Assembly (NCBI GenBank): GCA_945883145.1
Contig: CAMCXB010000090.1
Span: forward strand, 1 to 7,575
Reading direction: 5' to 3'
Length of the DNA: 7,575 nt
Source of the DNA: Bordetella parapertussis
Lineage (GTDB): Bacteria > Pseudomonadota > Gammaproteobacteria > Burkholderiales > Burkholderiaceae_D
Part shown: one piece after another, positions 1 through 6,552 of the stretch
Numbering within the stretch: the first letter of the stretch is position 1
Layout: each line of letters starts with the position of its first letter
Translations under genes and position numbers: made by a program
The notes under the pieces: generated by a model
What the model was told of the DNA's origin: nothing
Database searches by the model: none
The model's input: the letters and a program-made list of their open reading frames with translations, nothing else

Positions 1-1
1 A

Positions 2-73
2 TTAGCTGCTGCCCAGTGTGCGGATTTGCCTTTTGTGCTGCTTACTTGTCCAGACCCCTACTGTAAAGGATAG
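2..73 (+). CDS. possible 3' end of an unidentified upstream gene (partial)
   Basis: From base 2 a frame open at the window edge runs for 23 codons to a TAG at 71-73. It reads LAAAQCADLPFVLLTCPDPY and then CKG. The composition is protein-like, but the piece is too short to assign to a family. The other forward frames are also open only briefly, so this could be chance. No terminator hairpin is evident between here and the convergent gene end at 132. Low confidence. Confidence 0.18.
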   Translation, partial: LAAAQCADLPFVLLTCPDPYCKG

Positions 74-131
74 TGATGATCTGCACTAGTAATCCCTTTG
101 TAAATTTCGCTCTGTTTGTCCAATTAAGTGT

Positions 132-491
132 TTAAGAAAAAAATCTCTCTAGATTTGCGAGGGGAATGCCGTAGCCGCGCGCCAGTCTGAGCATGGTGCG
201 AAAGCCTGGTTCGCCATAGACACCACTTTCTATTTTTGAAACAGTAGGGAGTGAGACGCCTGATGCAGGATCGCCATTGATCTGACTAGCGCGACAGACA
301 TCGACTTTACTCATATGACGAGCGAGCCTGACCGCAGCCAGATATTCATGACAATCCGTGAAATGTTCGGGCAGGATTTCGGCCAGCCACTTACGTGAAA
401 TTTCTGCTAACGGGCCATCTGCTTTTACAGACGAATGAGTTAAGCGTTGTTCGGCGATATAAGCTACTGAGCTATTCGATCTTGCTGTCAT
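132..491 (-). CDS. XRE/Cro-type helix-turn-helix DNA-binding protein
   Basis: A 119-residue protein, probably a cytoplasmic transcription regulator. The C-terminal half resembles an XRE/Cro HTH domain: LAAVRLARHMSKVDVCRAS corresponds to helices 1-2, SLPTVSKIESG to the recognition helix and following turn, and TMLRLARGYGIPLANLERFF to the last two helices. Between helix 2 and the recognition helix lies an unusual extra segment, INGDPASGV, where typical XRE domains have a turn of a few residues. The first ~50 residues match no domain I know. I chose the ATG at 491 because an AAAGGGA ribosome binding site lies 10 bases upstream. A longer TTG-started version from 530 has no such site and would begin in AT-rich promoter-like DNA. 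The gene lies 188 bases downstream of the response regulator on the same strand and probably has its own promoter. Two inverted repeats upstream could be its operators. The target genes are unknown. Confidence 0.75.
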   Translation of the reverse strand: MTARSNSSVAYIAEQRLTHSSVKADGPLAEISRKWLAEILPEHFTDCHEYLAAVRLARHMSKVDVCRASQINGDPASGVSLPTVSKIESGVYGEPGFRTMLRLARGYGIPLANLERFFS

Positions 492-501
492 GTTGAAATT
501 G

Positions 502-508
502 TCCCTTT
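502..508 (-). promoter_or_regulatory. ribosome binding site deciding the start of the XRE-type gene
   Basis: On the minus strand this reads AAAGGGA, 10 bases before the ATG at 491. It supports that ATG over the upstream in-frame TTG at 530, which has only A/T-rich sequence before it. Confidence 0.5.
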
Positions 509-551
509 GTTGTTCTTTTTGAAGGTGCAACTAAAAATTTTTATAAAAAAA

Positions 552-585
552 CTAAGTGTTGGTTGTCATATATAACACTACTTAG
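552..585. promoter_or_regulatory. imperfect inverted repeat upstream of the XRE-type gene
   Basis: The left arm CTAAGTGTT (552-560) is matched by the right arm AACACTACTTAG (574-585), which is its reverse complement with two extra bases. The centre is AT-rich (CATATATAAC). It lies 61-94 bases upstream of the ATG at 491, in a position suited to an operator or promoter. Autoregulation by the XRE-type protein is inference from location only. Confidence 0.35.
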
Positions 586-595
586 GAAAAAAGCA

Positions 596-612
596 CTAAT
601 TACTATAATTAG
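596..612. repeat. perfect 7-bp inverted repeat, possible operator
   Basis: CTAATTA (596-602) and TAATTAG (606-612) are exact reverse complements separated by CTA. The element sits in the 188-base gap between the response regulator stop and the XRE-type start. It could be a dimer binding site. It is not followed by a T-tract on either strand, so it is unlikely to be a terminator. AT-rich palindromes of this size also occur by chance. Confidence 0.3.
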
Positions 613-679
613 AATAGCTTGCGTTTGCGAAATTTCCTATAGCACCAAGGGGCAGGGGAAGAGATGTTTAATGCAGGAT

Positions 680-1357
680 TTAGTTGAGTTGATCGACTAA
701 TTTTGCCAATTCAATAACATTGTTAGCACCTAGCTTACGCATCATATTCATACGATGTAATTTGACTGTACGCACCGCGATTCCCAACTCGGTCGCGATA
801 TCACGATTGAGTTTTCCTTTTGCCACCATAGCTGCGATTTGTTTTTCACGTTGGGACAGTAGCGAGAGTTGCGCACCAATTTTCTGATGATGTTCAAGAT
901 CGAGTTGCTGTTCACGGCTTTTTTCCAGAGCACGTTGTATGGCTAGCAGTAACTCCTGATCTTCAAAGGGTTTGATCAGAAAATCAATCGCACCACGTCT
1001 AAAGGCTGTCACTGCTTCACTTGCGCCACTGCCACCACTCATGAAAATCAGCGGTGTCATTTCAGATAATTCTATAAGAGCACTTTGTAATTCCAGCCCT
1101 GTCAGTTCTGGCATTTTCACATCGAGCAAAATACAGTGCGGACCAGGAAAAACAGAGGTCGCTTCTTCTAGCTGATCTAAATACAGTAATGCCGATTCCA
1201 GAGATGTGGTGGCATAGCCTTCGAAATCTAATAAGGCACTTAATGCATGGCGAATCGCCTGATCATCATCAATGATAGTGATTCTTCCTTTTGCATAGCG
1301 AGCGGCCTCGCGTTCATCATGAACGGTGACGATTTGACGTACATCATGCGTTTTCAT
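680..1357 (-). CDS. FixJ/NarL-type two-component response regulator (receiver + LuxR HTH)
   Basis: A 225-residue cytoplasmic response regulator. A ~24-residue N-terminal extension precedes the receiver domain (about 25-145). In the receiver the acidic cluster is IIDDD (Asp30-32), the predicted phosphoacceptor is Asp79 in ILLDVKMPELTG, the switch Ser is Ser107 in FMSGGSG, and the conserved Lys is Lys129 in FLIKPF. A charged helical linker leads to a LuxR/GerE-type HTH at about 163-225, with LSLLSQREKQIAAMVAKG, a recognition region NRDIATELGIAVRTVKLHR, and MRKLGANNVIELAKLV. All residues needed for phosphorylation are present. The family layout is that of FixJ/TodT/NodW proteins, which activate transcription after phosphotransfer from a PAS-type kinase. 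No kinase is encoded in the window. The ATG at 1357 is preceded by AAGGAG with a 5-base spacer, so the start is well supported. A TATAAT box is found about 50 bases upstream. The target genes cannot be read from the sequence. Confidence 0.92.
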   Translation of the reverse strand: MKTHDVRQIVTVHDEREAARYAKGRITIIDDDQAIRHALSALLDFEGYATTSLESALLYLDQLEEATSVFPGPHCILLDVKMPELTGLELQSALIELSEMTPLIFMSGGSGASEAVTAFRRGAIDFLIKPFEDQELLLAIQRALEKSREQQLDLEHHQKIGAQLSLLSQREKQIAAMVAKGKLNRDIATELGIAVRTVKLHRMNMMRKLGANNVIELAKLVDQLN

Positions 1358-1405
1358 CCTTGCTCCTTAAAGCCACGCAGCATTTGCGGTAAACCTAGGT
1401 AGCGG

Positions 1406-1411
1406 ATTATA
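1406..1411 (-). promoter_or_regulatory. candidate -10 box for the response regulator gene
   Basis: On the minus strand 1411-1406 reads TATAAT, an exact sigma-70 -10 consensus. It would place the transcription start near 1398 and give a leader of about 40 bases before the ATG at 1357. The region 16-18 bases further upstream (ACTTTT/CACTTT) is a poor -35, so the promoter may need an activator or this may be a chance match. Confidence 0.4.
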
Positions 1412-1501
1412 AACGTGTCATACAAACTAAAAGTGTAGATTAAATATTCGCAGAGAAGTGCAGCATTACAAGCAGAAAAAACGCAGTGGTTGGATGAAGG
1501 A

Positions 1502-1519
1502 AATCCTTGGCGAAGGATT
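1502..1519 (-). terminator. weak hairpin at the end of the 97-residue gene
   Basis: AATCCTT (1502-1508) and AAGGATT (1513-1519) form a perfect 7-bp stem with a 4-base loop. The hairpin overlaps the stop codon of the minus-strand gene ending at 1518. On that strand it is followed by TCCTTC, not a clean T-run. It could be a weak or partial terminator, or a 3'-end stabilising stem. Confidence 0.3.
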
Positions 1520-1811
1520 AGGGATTTTGATGACCTGAACTTGGTTTGTTTTTAGCAGTAGCATGTTCTTCATGTGCATCTAGTGTTTTTTTTTGTTTAA
1601 TGTTGTGTATGAAGTGATAGGTTGGAATCAATTTTTTTATACTGATAGCCATGTCGAGTTTGTGTTGACTCAGGCTTAATCTTTGTAGACTGTAGAGGGA
1701 CTCACGTAAAAAATAACGTTCACGCAATGTAGTGGATGGAGTAGCAATAGATGTAAAAAAAATATCCATGAGTTGATTCATGGTGGGTTGTGGGTTCATA
1801 TTCTCACTCAC
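1518..1811 (-). CDS. small protein of unknown function (97 aa)
   Basis: I do not recognise this protein. The middle (about 10-65) looks helical and amphipathic: NQLMDIFFTSIATPS, then TLRERYFLRESLYSLQRLSL, then a basic stretch around SIKKLIPTYHFIHNIKQKK. The last ~20 residues are polar, rich in His, Lys, Ser and Pro, and probably disordered. There is no signal peptide, membrane segment, Cys pair or known motif. I prefer the GTG start at 1811 because AAGG lies 6 bases before it; the ATG at 1799 (four codons later) has only a weaker GAG-type site. The gene is upstream of and on the same strand as the response regulator, with a 160-base gap containing a -10 box, so co-transcription is uncertain. 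It may be a lineage-restricted small protein. A spurious ORF cannot be excluded, although the frame is open over the full length in AT-rich DNA. Confidence 0.5.
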   Translation of the reverse strand: MSENMNPQPTMNQLMDIFFTSIATPSTTLRERYFLRESLYSLQRLSLSQHKLDMAISIKKLIPTYHFIHNIKQKKTLDAHEEHATAKNKPSSGHQNP

Positions 1812-2201
1812 GATGTGCCTTGTAAGTTATGTGTAAGTAAAGCGAGTCTATCTGGAATCGTTGTGTAAACACGCATATGAGAATTGAGCAAAATCAACAG
1901 GACAGCAAGACTGAGTTGAAGAAAAAGGATAAAAGAATAATTTCTTTACCCTATTAGAAAATGTATTTTTAAATAGTGATTATTTGATAAAGAAAATCTA
2001 GCAAAACCTATCTAACTTGAATCAAAGACTTAAGAAGGGCTATCGTCTAAAAATTATTTAGCGTTGATTTAATCTTGGCTTACTCAGATTTCTTGTGAAA
2101 TATCAAATCTTTTACCCCATCCCAATAACACAATGAACGAAGTGCAAATAAAGTTATATGCATCCTGATTCAATATAAAAGTCATTTAATGGGAGTGGTT
2201 T
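1812..2201. other. AT-rich intergenic region between divergent genes
   Basis: About 390 bases without a convincing gene between the minus-strand 97-residue gene and the plus-strand DksA-like gene. It should hold promoters for both directions. The only paired candidate I see for the plus strand is TTGAAT (2017-2022) with TATCGT (2041-2046) at an 18-base spacing, which is weak (four of six matches in each box). Other small elements are GTGTAAACAC at 1863-1872, a 4-bp palindrome, and two copies of the octamer TTGAATCA or its complement (2017-2024 and 2166-2173). I see no RNA gene, riboswitch or mobile-element end here. Confidence 0.5.
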
Positions 2202-2594
2202 ATGGATGCCTTAAGCGATCAGCAGAAATCACTGCTACAGCATCAATTAACGCAGAGAGAGCATGCGCTGCGGGAAGATATACGTCGTGAAATTAACTTA
2301 AAAGATGACTACGTACAACTTGCAAGTGAAGCACCCGATACCGGCGATCTTTCTTTTGCTAATTTATCGGTTGATTTAGGAAATGCCGCTGTTACCCGCG
2401 ATGTGACAGAGCTACGCGCAATTGAATTAGCCCAAAAGAAAATGCTCACAGGTAGTTATGGAGAATGTGTTAGCTGTGGCTATGCCATTCCATTTGAAAG
2501 ACTGATGGCAGTGCTCTCAGCAGAGCGCTGCGCACCATGTCAAGAGAAATTCGAACGCACCCATATGGATGGCATGCGCGGCGCATCGATGTAA
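2202..2594 (+). CDS. short DksA/TraR-family zinc-finger RNA polymerase effector
   Basis: A 130-residue protein with the DksA/TraR layout. An N-terminal helical region (about 5-80) would form the coiled coil that enters the RNA polymerase secondary channel. A C4 zinc finger follows: C89-x2-C92-x17-C110-x2-C113, inside the family signature YGECVSCGYAIPFERL...ERCAPCQ. At the predicted coiled-coil tip it has D46-T-G-D49-L-S51, which resembles the functional DxxDxA tip of E. coli DksA with Ser in place of Ala. It is shorter than E. coli DksA (151 aa), so it is more likely a DksA-like paralogue than the main DksA. By family knowledge such proteins adjust transcription initiation, often with ppGpp; which promoters it affects is unknown. 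The start is supported by GGGAG 6 bases upstream of the ATG. The gene appears monocistronic: a 390-base AT-rich region precedes it and an intrinsic terminator follows. Confidence 0.9.
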   Translation: MDALSDQQKSLLQHQLTQREHALREDIRREINLKDDYVQLASEAPDTGDLSFANLSVDLGNAAVTRDVTELRAIELAQKKMLTGSYGECVSCGYAIPFERLMAVLSAERCAPCQEKFERTHMDGMRGASM

Positions 2595-2610
2595 GTAAGC
2601 CTTAATTAAC

Positions 2611-2642
2611 GCTGCTTGGTGGCGCACAGCAGCTTTTCGTTT
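2611..2642 (+). terminator. intrinsic terminator after the DksA-like gene
   Basis: GCTGCT (2611-2616) pairs with AGCAGC (2628-2633), and an inner GTG/CAC stem (2619-2621 with 2625-2627) closes a GCG loop, leaving a 2-base bulge on the left arm. TTTTCGTTT follows directly. It lies 16 bases after the stop codon. It also argues against starting the next gene at the TTG at 2641, which would fall in the terminator's T-tract. Confidence 0.7.
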
Positions 2643-2706
2643 GAATCATTACAATGCACACTCCTATCTGCAATCAGCAAATAGGTTTTTGATAGGGTGT
2701 GCTGGT

Positions 2707-5235
2707 ATGTCTATTCCTTCATCTGGATTCTGGTTGTTTGCTCAAGCATGGCGCATGACTCGTCGTGACTGGCGCGCTGGCGAATTACGTTTCTTGTTAA
2801 TCGCTTTAATCGTTGCTGTGGGCGCAGTTTCTTCTGTTGGCTTTTTGGTCGATCGCATGAACCGTGCGTTGGTGCGTGATGCGAGTGAATTGCTCGGTGC
2901 GGATTTAGTTGTGCGTAGCGATTACCCAATGCAAGCACAATGGCGTGAACAAGCAAATAAGCTAGGTGTAGCGATGGCAGATACCGTTACCTTCCCTAGC
3001 ATGGTCAGTAGTGGTGTTGGCGCGACTGAGGAATCACGCTTAGCTGCGATTAAAGCTGTCTCTGCAACTTATCCATTGCGTGGCCGTGTCAGCATAAAAG
3101 CTGATCAAGAAGTACAACTTGCAAACAGTAATCCCAAGCGTGGCACGGTGTGGGTGGATGAAGGCTTATTACTTGCGCAATCCCTCAAGCTAGGCGATAG
3201 GCTACGTGTGGGTGAAATTGAGTTTACGGTAGCTGCCACGATTATGAATGAACAAGATCGTGGTGCTGCCTTTATGAATTTCGCACCGCGAGTGATGCTT
3301 AATCTTGAGGATTTAGCAGCAACGCGTTTAGTGCAACCAGGTTCACGCTTAAGTTATCGTTTGCAATGTGCAGGAGAAAACGCAGCGATTAAGCAGTTTC
3401 AAGCCTACATAGAAGCAGAAATAAAAACGCATAGCTTACGTGGGGTGCAAATTGAATCGCTAGAGTCGGGCCGTCCTGAAATGCGTGCAACGCTAGATCG
3501 CGCCAGACAATTTCTTGCATTAGTCAGTATGTTATCTGCCATGTTGGCAGCACTAGCGATTGCTTTAGCAGCGAGACAATTTTTACAACGTCATCTTGAT
3601 GCTTGTGCCATGTTGCGTTGTTTAGGTATGAAGCAAGATCAAGTGACGCAGTTGTATATCATTGAATTTATTATCATAGCGTTAGCAGGAAGTATGTTGG
3701 GTGCAGCATGTGGCTTTATTGCGCACTTTGCTTTGTTATATTGGTTAGCGCCTTTAATGACTACTGCATTGCCAACAGCAGGTTGGTTACCTTGTTTACA
3801 AGCCATCCTAACGGGACTCTTACTGTTAGTAGGCTTTGCGATTCCGCCGGTACTTCAATTACGCAATGTGCCGCATAACCGCGTCATACGTAGAGAGCAA
3901 GATGCACCGCAAGCATTTACGCTATTAGGTTATGTCACAGCCTTAAGCTGTTTTTTAATTTTATTAATCTGGCAGGCAGGTGAAATAAAAATAGGCGTCA
4001 TTACTGCAGGTGGCTTTCTAGTCGGTCTTGCAGTGTTTTGGTTGATCTCATGGTTGTTGCTAAAATCCTTGCATCAATTACGAGGATTATCGACTCGACC
4101 TGCATGGCGTTTTGCATTGACTTCGCTAAAACGCAGACCTGCTGCTACCTCCATGCAAATCGTCGCACTTGCATTAGGGCTCATGGCTTTATTGTTATTG
4201 ACCGTCATACGTGAAGATTTACTCACAGCGTGGCGTCAATCAGCACCACCTGATGCGCCGAATCATTTCATCATCAATATTCAACCAGAACAAAAAGTAG
4301 CAGTCGGCGATTATCTCCATGCACGTGGTATTGCAGAGCCACAGTTATATCCCATGATACGAGGTCGTTTAATTAAAATCCGTGAACAAGAAATCACGCC
4401 TCTGAATTTTGATGATGAACGTGCACGACGGTTGGTGGAACGTGAATTTAATTTATCAACCATGTCTGAACTGCCTCTGAAAAATAAAATTATTGCGGGA
4501 TCATGGTTTGATAAAAATAATACACAGACTGAAGCTTCAGTAGAAGAAGGTTTAGCAAAAACCTTAGGTATTAAACTTGGTGATCAATTAGGCTTTGATG
4601 TCGCAGGTGAAAGCGTACAAGCGAAAGTCACCAGCTTACGCAAATTAGAGTGGGGCTCTATGCGAGTGAATTTCTTTGTCATTCTCAGTCCTACCCATGT
4701 TGAACAGTTACCGCAAAGTTGGATTACTGCTTTTCGTTTGCCGCCAAATCAACATAGTCTGATTAATCAATTAGTGAAAAATTATCCTAATCTCACGATT
4801 GTCGATGTGGGTAGTTTGTTATCGCAGATACAGCAAGTGATTAATCAAGTGATTGCAGCAGTTGAGTTCTTGTTTGTGTTTACCTTAGCAGCGGGTGTAT
4901 TAGTGTTAGTTGCAGCGATGTTAGTGTCGCAACAAGAAAGGCAGAGAGAATCTGCTTTATTACGTGCATTAGGCGCTACGAAAAATCAACTCAAGCATGC
5001 ACAAACGTTAGAGTGTTTATTAATTGGTTCTGTTGCAGGATTGCTTGCAGCGACGGGAGCGGGCTTAACGGGTTGGTTGTTAGCCCGTCAAATTTTTGAT
5101 TTCAATTGGAATGTCAGTCCCTTGCTCTGGATAGCAGGCATAGGATTAGGTATCGTCATTTCCTTACTAGGTGGATGGTTTAGTCTGCGATCTGTGTTAA
5201 CGCAAGCTCCCTTGCAAACTCTCAGAGAAGCCTGA
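2707..5235 (+). CDS. YbbP-type ABC transporter permease (FtsX/MacB family, 10 TM)
   Basis: An 842-residue inner-membrane permease with the duplicated FtsX architecture. TM1 (about 29-48) follows the motif RRDWRAGELR, typical of this family. A periplasmic MacB-like domain follows (about 49-268, with LLGADLVV). Then come TM2-TM4 (about 269-386, first FtsX domain), TM5-TM6 (about 408-453), TM7 (about 482-501), a second periplasmic domain (about 502-715) and TM8-TM10 (about 715-827, second FtsX domain). Coupling-loop-like segments DACAMLRCLGM and ESALLRALGATKNQL are present, and the C-terminus ends in PLQTLREA. E. coli YbbP is about 800 residues and pairs with the ATPase YbbA; such type VII ABC proteins use ATP for work in the periplasm rather than classical transport. 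No ATPase gene lies next to it here. I start at the ATG at 2707, with AGGG 9 bases upstream. The longer TTG version from 2641 would begin inside the preceding terminator. The substrate is unknown. Confidence 0.88.
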   Translation: MSIPSSGFWLFAQAWRMTRRDWRAGELRFLLIALIVAVGAVSSVGFLVDRMNRALVRDASELLGADLVVRSDYPMQAQWREQANKLGVAMADTVTFPSMVSSGVGATEESRLAAIKAVSATYPLRGRVSIKADQEVQLANSNPKRGTVWVDEGLLLAQSLKLGDRLRVGEIEFTVAATIMNEQDRGAAFMNFAPRVMLNLEDLAATRLVQPGSRLSYRLQCAGENAAIKQFQAYIEAEIKTHSLRGVQIESLESGRPEMRATLDRARQFLALVSMLSAMLAALAIALAARQFLQRHLDACAMLRCLGMKQDQVTQLYIIEFIIIALAGSMLGAACGFIAHFALLYWLAPLMTTALPTAGWLPCLQAILTGLLLLVGFAIPPVLQLRNVPHNRVIRREQDAPQAFTLLGYVTALSCFLILLIWQAGEIKIGVITAGGFLVGLAVFWLISWLLLKSLHQLRGLSTRPAWRFALTSLKRRPAATSMQIVALALGLMALLLLTVIREDLLTAWRQSAPPDAPNHFIINIQPEQKVAVGDYLHARGIAEPQLYPMIRGRLIKIREQEITPLNFDDERARRLVEREFNLSTMSELPLKNKIIAGSWFDKNNTQTEASVEEGLAKTLGIKLGDQLGFDVAGESVQAKVTSLRKLEWGSMRVNFFVILSPTHVEQLPQSWITAFRLPPNQHSLINQLVKNYPNLTIVDVGSLLSQIQQVINQVIAAVEFLFVFTLAAGVLVLVAAMLVSQQERQRESALLRALGATKNQLKHAQTLECLLIGSVAGLLAATGAGLTGWLLARQIFDFNWNVSPLLWIAGIGLGIVISLLGGWFSLRSVLTQAPLQTLREA

Positions 5236-5293
5236 GCAATCTCAACGGGTAGTAGCTGAGCGCATCGTAAAGTGATCTATCGCTAATAGTCTG

Positions 5294-5320
5294 AGTGCTT
5301 CTGTCACAACAGCAAGCACT
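5294..5320 (+). promoter_or_regulatory. strong hairpin in the leader of the polysaccharide operon
   Basis: AGTGCTT (5294-5300) plus CTGT (5301-5304) pair with ACAG (5309-5312) and AAGCACT (5314-5320). This gives 11 base pairs, a CACA loop and a single bulged C at 5313. There is no T-tract after it on the plus strand, so it is not a standard intrinsic terminator for the permease gene. It ends 16 bases before the AGGAG of the wza-like gene, so it could act in the mRNA leader (translation or stability control) or be a DNA operator. The function is inferred from position only. Confidence 0.45.
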
Positions 5321-5348
5321 AGATTGTTAGCCTACGAGGAGATCATGT

Positions 5349-6509
5349 ATGCGACAACAGAGCACGCTGCGTTTATGTATTACTAGTAGCTTAGCTTGCG
5401 GATGGATAAGTTTTTTATCTGGCTGTACTGCTATGGCGCCAGGCATACAGTTTAATAATGCCCCCAATATTGAATCGCAAGAGCAAGAAGGCGGCGTCAT
5501 TACACCGCCTATCAAAGTCATCACGCCGCGCTTAGTTAAACAAGAGCGCACTTTACGTGAACAACAAGTCACAGAAGATATTAGTGCGCTGCGTCAGCCT
5601 GCACAGATTTACACCATAGAACCGGGCGATATTCTACAAATCGTCGTATGGGATCATCCTGAATTATCCGCATCGATGTTGCCTGCTGTACCACCAGGTG
5701 CCGTAGTCGCAGGTGGCGTTGCATTTAGTCCTTTAGCACAAGCACAGTCAGGCTTTGAAGTTGATCATAAAGGCATGTTGGAATTTCCTTATGCCGGACC
5801 ACTCTATGTAGCAGGTCTTTCAGCGGAAGAAGTACATAAAAAAATAACGCAGAAACTCGCTGTGTTTTTAAAAAATCCGCGTGTCACATTACGTATGCTG
5901 GCTTATAGAAGTAAGCGTGTTTATGTGGATGGTGAAGTTAGATTGCCAGGCGTTCAAGCCATTAATGATATTCCTATGACCTTAATCGAAGCTATTAATC
6001 GTGCGGGAGGATTACAGCCGACAGCAGATCAAAGTCGTATCAGTGTTTCACGTGCAGGTAAAACTTATTTAATCAATATGCCTTTGCTAGTTCAAAGAGG
6101 CTTGAATCCTGCTGAGATCATGTTAAGAAGCGGTGATGTGGTTCGTGTTTTATCACGCGAAGAAAGTAAAGTATTTATTTCAGGTGAAGTCACTGCACCT
6201 CGATCGCTCGCTATGCGGAATGGCCGATTGAGTTTAAATGAAGCATTAGGTGAAGCGGGTGGGATAAATCCTGTTACGGGTGATGCAAAAAAAGTCTATG
6301 TCATTCGCAGAAACAGTCAGGGATCGGTGGTGTATCAGCTCGATGCGAATGTGCCCGATGCCTTAGCTTTAGCTGAAGGTTTTGAGCTCAATCCTAAAGA
6401 TGTCGTGTATGTCGCACCTACTCCTCTCACAAATTGGAATCGTACCGTGAGTGCAATGATTCCTGGTGCATTACCTACCGCAGTGATTGCCGGCACACCG
6501 GGTCGCTAA
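5349..6509 (+). CDS. wza: Wza-type outer-membrane polysaccharide export lipoprotein
   Basis: A 386-residue precursor of the outer-membrane channel that carries capsule or exopolysaccharide across the outer membrane. The N-terminus is a lipoprotein signal peptide ending in the lipobox LSGC, with Cys26 as lipidation site. Thr27 follows, so there is no Asp+2 retention signal and outer-membrane sorting is expected. A polar linker leads to the Poly_export domain (about 86-185), starting with YTIEPGDILQIVVWDHPELS. Two SLBB domains follow, at about 190-265 (VYVDGEVRLPG, then EAINRAGGL) and about 274-355 (VFISGEVTAPRSL, then EALGEAGGI). The C-terminus (about 355-370, PTPLTNWNRTVSAMIPG) fits the amphipathic helix that forms the Wza pore in the outer membrane. 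Length and order match E. coli Wza (about 380 aa). The ATG at 5349 has AGGAG 7 bases upstream. The next gene, 43 bases on, encodes its usual partner, so this is probably the first gene of a polysaccharide operon. Confidence 0.93.
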   Translation: MRQQSTLRLCITSSLACGWISFLSGCTAMAPGIQFNNAPNIESQEQEGGVITPPIKVITPRLVKQERTLREQQVTEDISALRQPAQIYTIEPGDILQIVVWDHPELSASMLPAVPPGAVVAGGVAFSPLAQAQSGFEVDHKGMLEFPYAGPLYVAGLSAEEVHKKITQKLAVFLKNPRVTLRMLAYRSKRVYVDGEVRLPGVQAINDIPMTLIEAINRAGGLQPTADQSRISVSRAGKTYLINMPLLVQRGLNPAEIMLRSGDVVRVLSREESKVFISGEVTAPRSLAMRNGRLSLNEALGEAGGINPVTGDAKKVYVIRRNSQGSVVYQLDANVPDALALAEGFELNPKDVVYVAPTPLTNWNRTVSAMIPGALPTAVIAGTPGR

Positions 6510-6552
6510 CACCAGCAGGCAGAATAGCCATCATCAAATTCATAGGAAAAAT

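Noticed and set aside
748..933. Minus-strand open frame of 61 codons
   Set aside because: It lies inside the well-supported response regulator gene in another frame and has no recognisable domain.
972..1175. Plus-strand open frame of 67 codons
   Set aside because: It is antisense to the receiver domain of the response regulator and shows no family features.
2174..2179. TATAAA as a -10 box for the DksA-like gene
   Set aside because: The start point would lie almost on the ribosome binding site at 2191, and no -35 box is found at the right distance.
2641..2706. N-terminal extension of the permease from a TTG codon
   Set aside because: The TTG falls in the T-tract of the terminator of the previous gene, and the ATG at 2707 has its own ribosome binding site.
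2711..2956. Minus-strand open frame of 81 codons
   Set aside because: It is antisense to the start of the YbbP-type permease and has shadow-like composition.
5246..5262. GGGTAGTAGCTG as a possible ops/JUMPstart element before the polysaccharide operon
   Set aside because: It shares only GGTAG with the ops consensus and lacks the flanking bases needed, so RfaH-type control is not supported.
5327..5572. Minus-strand open frame of 81 codons
   Set aside because: It is antisense to the wza signal peptide and linker; its Cys/Lys-rich sequence is not protein-family-like.
6487..6552. N-terminal extension of the wzc-like gene from a TTG codon
   Set aside because: It would overlap the end of wza and has no ribosome binding site; the ATG at 6553 has AGGA at suitable spacing and gives a normal Wzc N-terminus.
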